Shown in pieces: positions 23,095 through 23,648 of a stretch of 23,648 bases of DNA (positions within the stretch are counted from its first letter, which is position 1; each line of letters begins with the position of its first letter). The notes beneath the pieces were generated by a model that did no database searches, was not told where the DNA came from, and saw only the letters and a list, made by a program, of their open reading frames with translations. The position numbers and the translations under genes are program-made. Source of the stretch: Clostridiales bacterium (GTDB lineage: Bacteria; Bacillota; Clostridia; Oscillospirales; Acutalibacteraceae); contig JAJQDK010000109.1 of NCBI GenBank assembly GCA_021202245.1, forward strand, positions 1-23,648. Reading direction: 5' to 3'.

Positions 23095-23520
23095 GTGAGT
23101 AAAATTGCTGTAGTGTATTGGAGTGGTACAGGCAACACGGAAGCAATGGCTGCTTCTGTTGCCGAAGGCGCAAGGGAACAGGGGGCTGAGGTGTCGTTAT
23201 TTTCTGCATCGGAATTTGATACTTCATCTGTTTCGGAATATGACGCATTAGCATTCGGTTGCCCTGCTATGGGAGCAGAGGTGCTTGAAGAAAGTGAATT
23301 TGAACCTATGTTTAATGCTTGCGAATCATCGCTCAACGGCAAGAAAATCGTTCTCTTCGGCTCATATGGCTGGGGAGACGGCGAGTGGATGAGAAGCTGG
23401 GAGGATACCTGTAAAAGTGACGGTGCAATTTTTGCGGCTGACAGTGTTATCTGTAATGATGCACCCGACGACGAGGCAGAGGAAAATTGCAAAAAACTCG
23501 GCGTCGCACTCGCTAAATAA
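23095..23520 (+). CDS. Flavodoxin
   Basis: A 141-residue flavodoxin, the FMN protein that replaces ferredoxin when iron is short. It begins SKIAVVYWSGTGNTEAMA, the phosphate-binding loop of short-chain flavodoxins, and has the flavin-contacting stretches FGCPAMGAEVLEE and LFGSYGWGDGEWMRSWE. GTG 23095 was chosen because GAGGGTGA (23083-23090) precedes it and relatives start MSKIAVVYWSGTGNTE; ATG 23077 is an in-frame alternative. It is the second gene after DUF3793, and iron-dependent repression through the site at 22456 would fit its use under iron limitation (inference). Confidence 0.95.
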   Translation: MSKIAVVYWSGTGNTEAMAASVAEGAREQGAEVSLFSASEFDTSSVSEYDALAFGCPAMGAEVLEESEFEPMFNACESSLNGKKIVLFGSYGWGDGEWMRSWEDTCKSDGAIFAADSVICNDAPDDEAEENCKKLGVALAK

Positions 23521-23555
23521 TTAAATTGTCAATACCTAATAACCATTTCATAATG

Positions 23556-23610
23556 TGCAAAATGCTCGTTTGTTTAATAGACAAACGGGTATTTTTGCAT
23601 TTGCTTTTTT
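23556..23610 (+). terminator. Intrinsic terminator after flavodoxin
   Basis: The strand 23556-23573 (TGCAAAATGCTCGTTTGT) pairs with 23581-23599 (ACAAACGGGTATTTTTGCA) with a seven-base loop, one bulge and few mismatches, followed by TTGCTTTTTT. Confidence 0.8.
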
Positions 23611-23648
23611 GATAAGCATTTTGGCAGAGTGTTAAGTCATCGTTGAAA

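Noticed and set aside
1..23648. tRNA/rRNA genes, CRISPR arrays, transposons or prophage
   Set aside because: No cloverleaf ends, regular spacer arrays, transposase motifs or terminal repeats were seen when reading the intergenic regions.

Overview
The window comes from a low-GC Gram-positive anaerobe of the Clostridia, most likely a gut Ruminococcaceae/Oscillospirales-type bacterium. This is inferred from strong GGAGG ribosome sites, sigma-A promoters, the SCIFF peptide with its radical-SAM maturase (a clostridial hallmark), type I dockerin modules, a SEC-C methionine aminopeptidase, and FeoB-associated Cys-rich and DUF3793 proteins. No rRNA, tRNA, insertion sequence or CRISPR array was seen.

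Layout. 1-4974 (+): prfC (release factor 3), an Orn/Lys/Arg-decarboxylase-fold protein whose PLP-binding Lys is replaced by Thr, then the ranthipeptide pair scfA/scfB. 4985-7166 (-): a feoA-feoB locus whose feoB is broken by two homopolymer frameshifts. 7273-14500 (+): a cobalamin-riboswitch-controlled operon. 14525-15397 (-): methionine aminopeptidase. 15578-17124 (+): a MATE efflux pump behind a leader terminator hairpin. 17222-20791 (+): an intact iron-uptake operon feoA-feoA-feoB-Cys-rich membrane peptide. 20957-21970 (+): an AraC-family regulator. 21971-22517: a gene-free interval with a row of strong hairpins ending in an intrinsic terminator. 22518-23610 (+): DUF3793 protein and flavodoxin.

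The most interesting system is the B12 operon. A consensus promoter and a B12 riboswitch with a terminator/alternative-hairpin platform precede five or six genes: a secreted DUF4430 + cadherin-like + dockerin protein (frameshifted as given), a small putative nucleic-acid-binding protein, a secreted alpha/alpha-toroid protein with dockerin, a membrane-tethered DUF4430 protein on a Ser/Asp-rich stalk, an ECF T component, and a single polypeptide fusing two ECF ATPases to an S component. The alpha/alpha barrel and the DUF4430 beta domain are the two halves of animal intrinsic factor/transcobalamin. The operon therefore looks like a split, dockerin-displayed, bacterial intrinsic-factor-like cobamide capture system feeding an ECF importer. 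That function is inferred.

A second theme is iron. A repeated palindrome GTTAG-N6-CTAAC/T occurs twice at the feo promoter, once directly before feoB, and once before the DUF3793-flavodoxin operon. It is a plausible operator of a DtxR/IdeR-type iron repressor not encoded here. Four frame-breaking homopolymers lie within 2.5 kb (5678-8209) in two neighbouring genes, so read-level checking is needed before calling them true pseudogenes.
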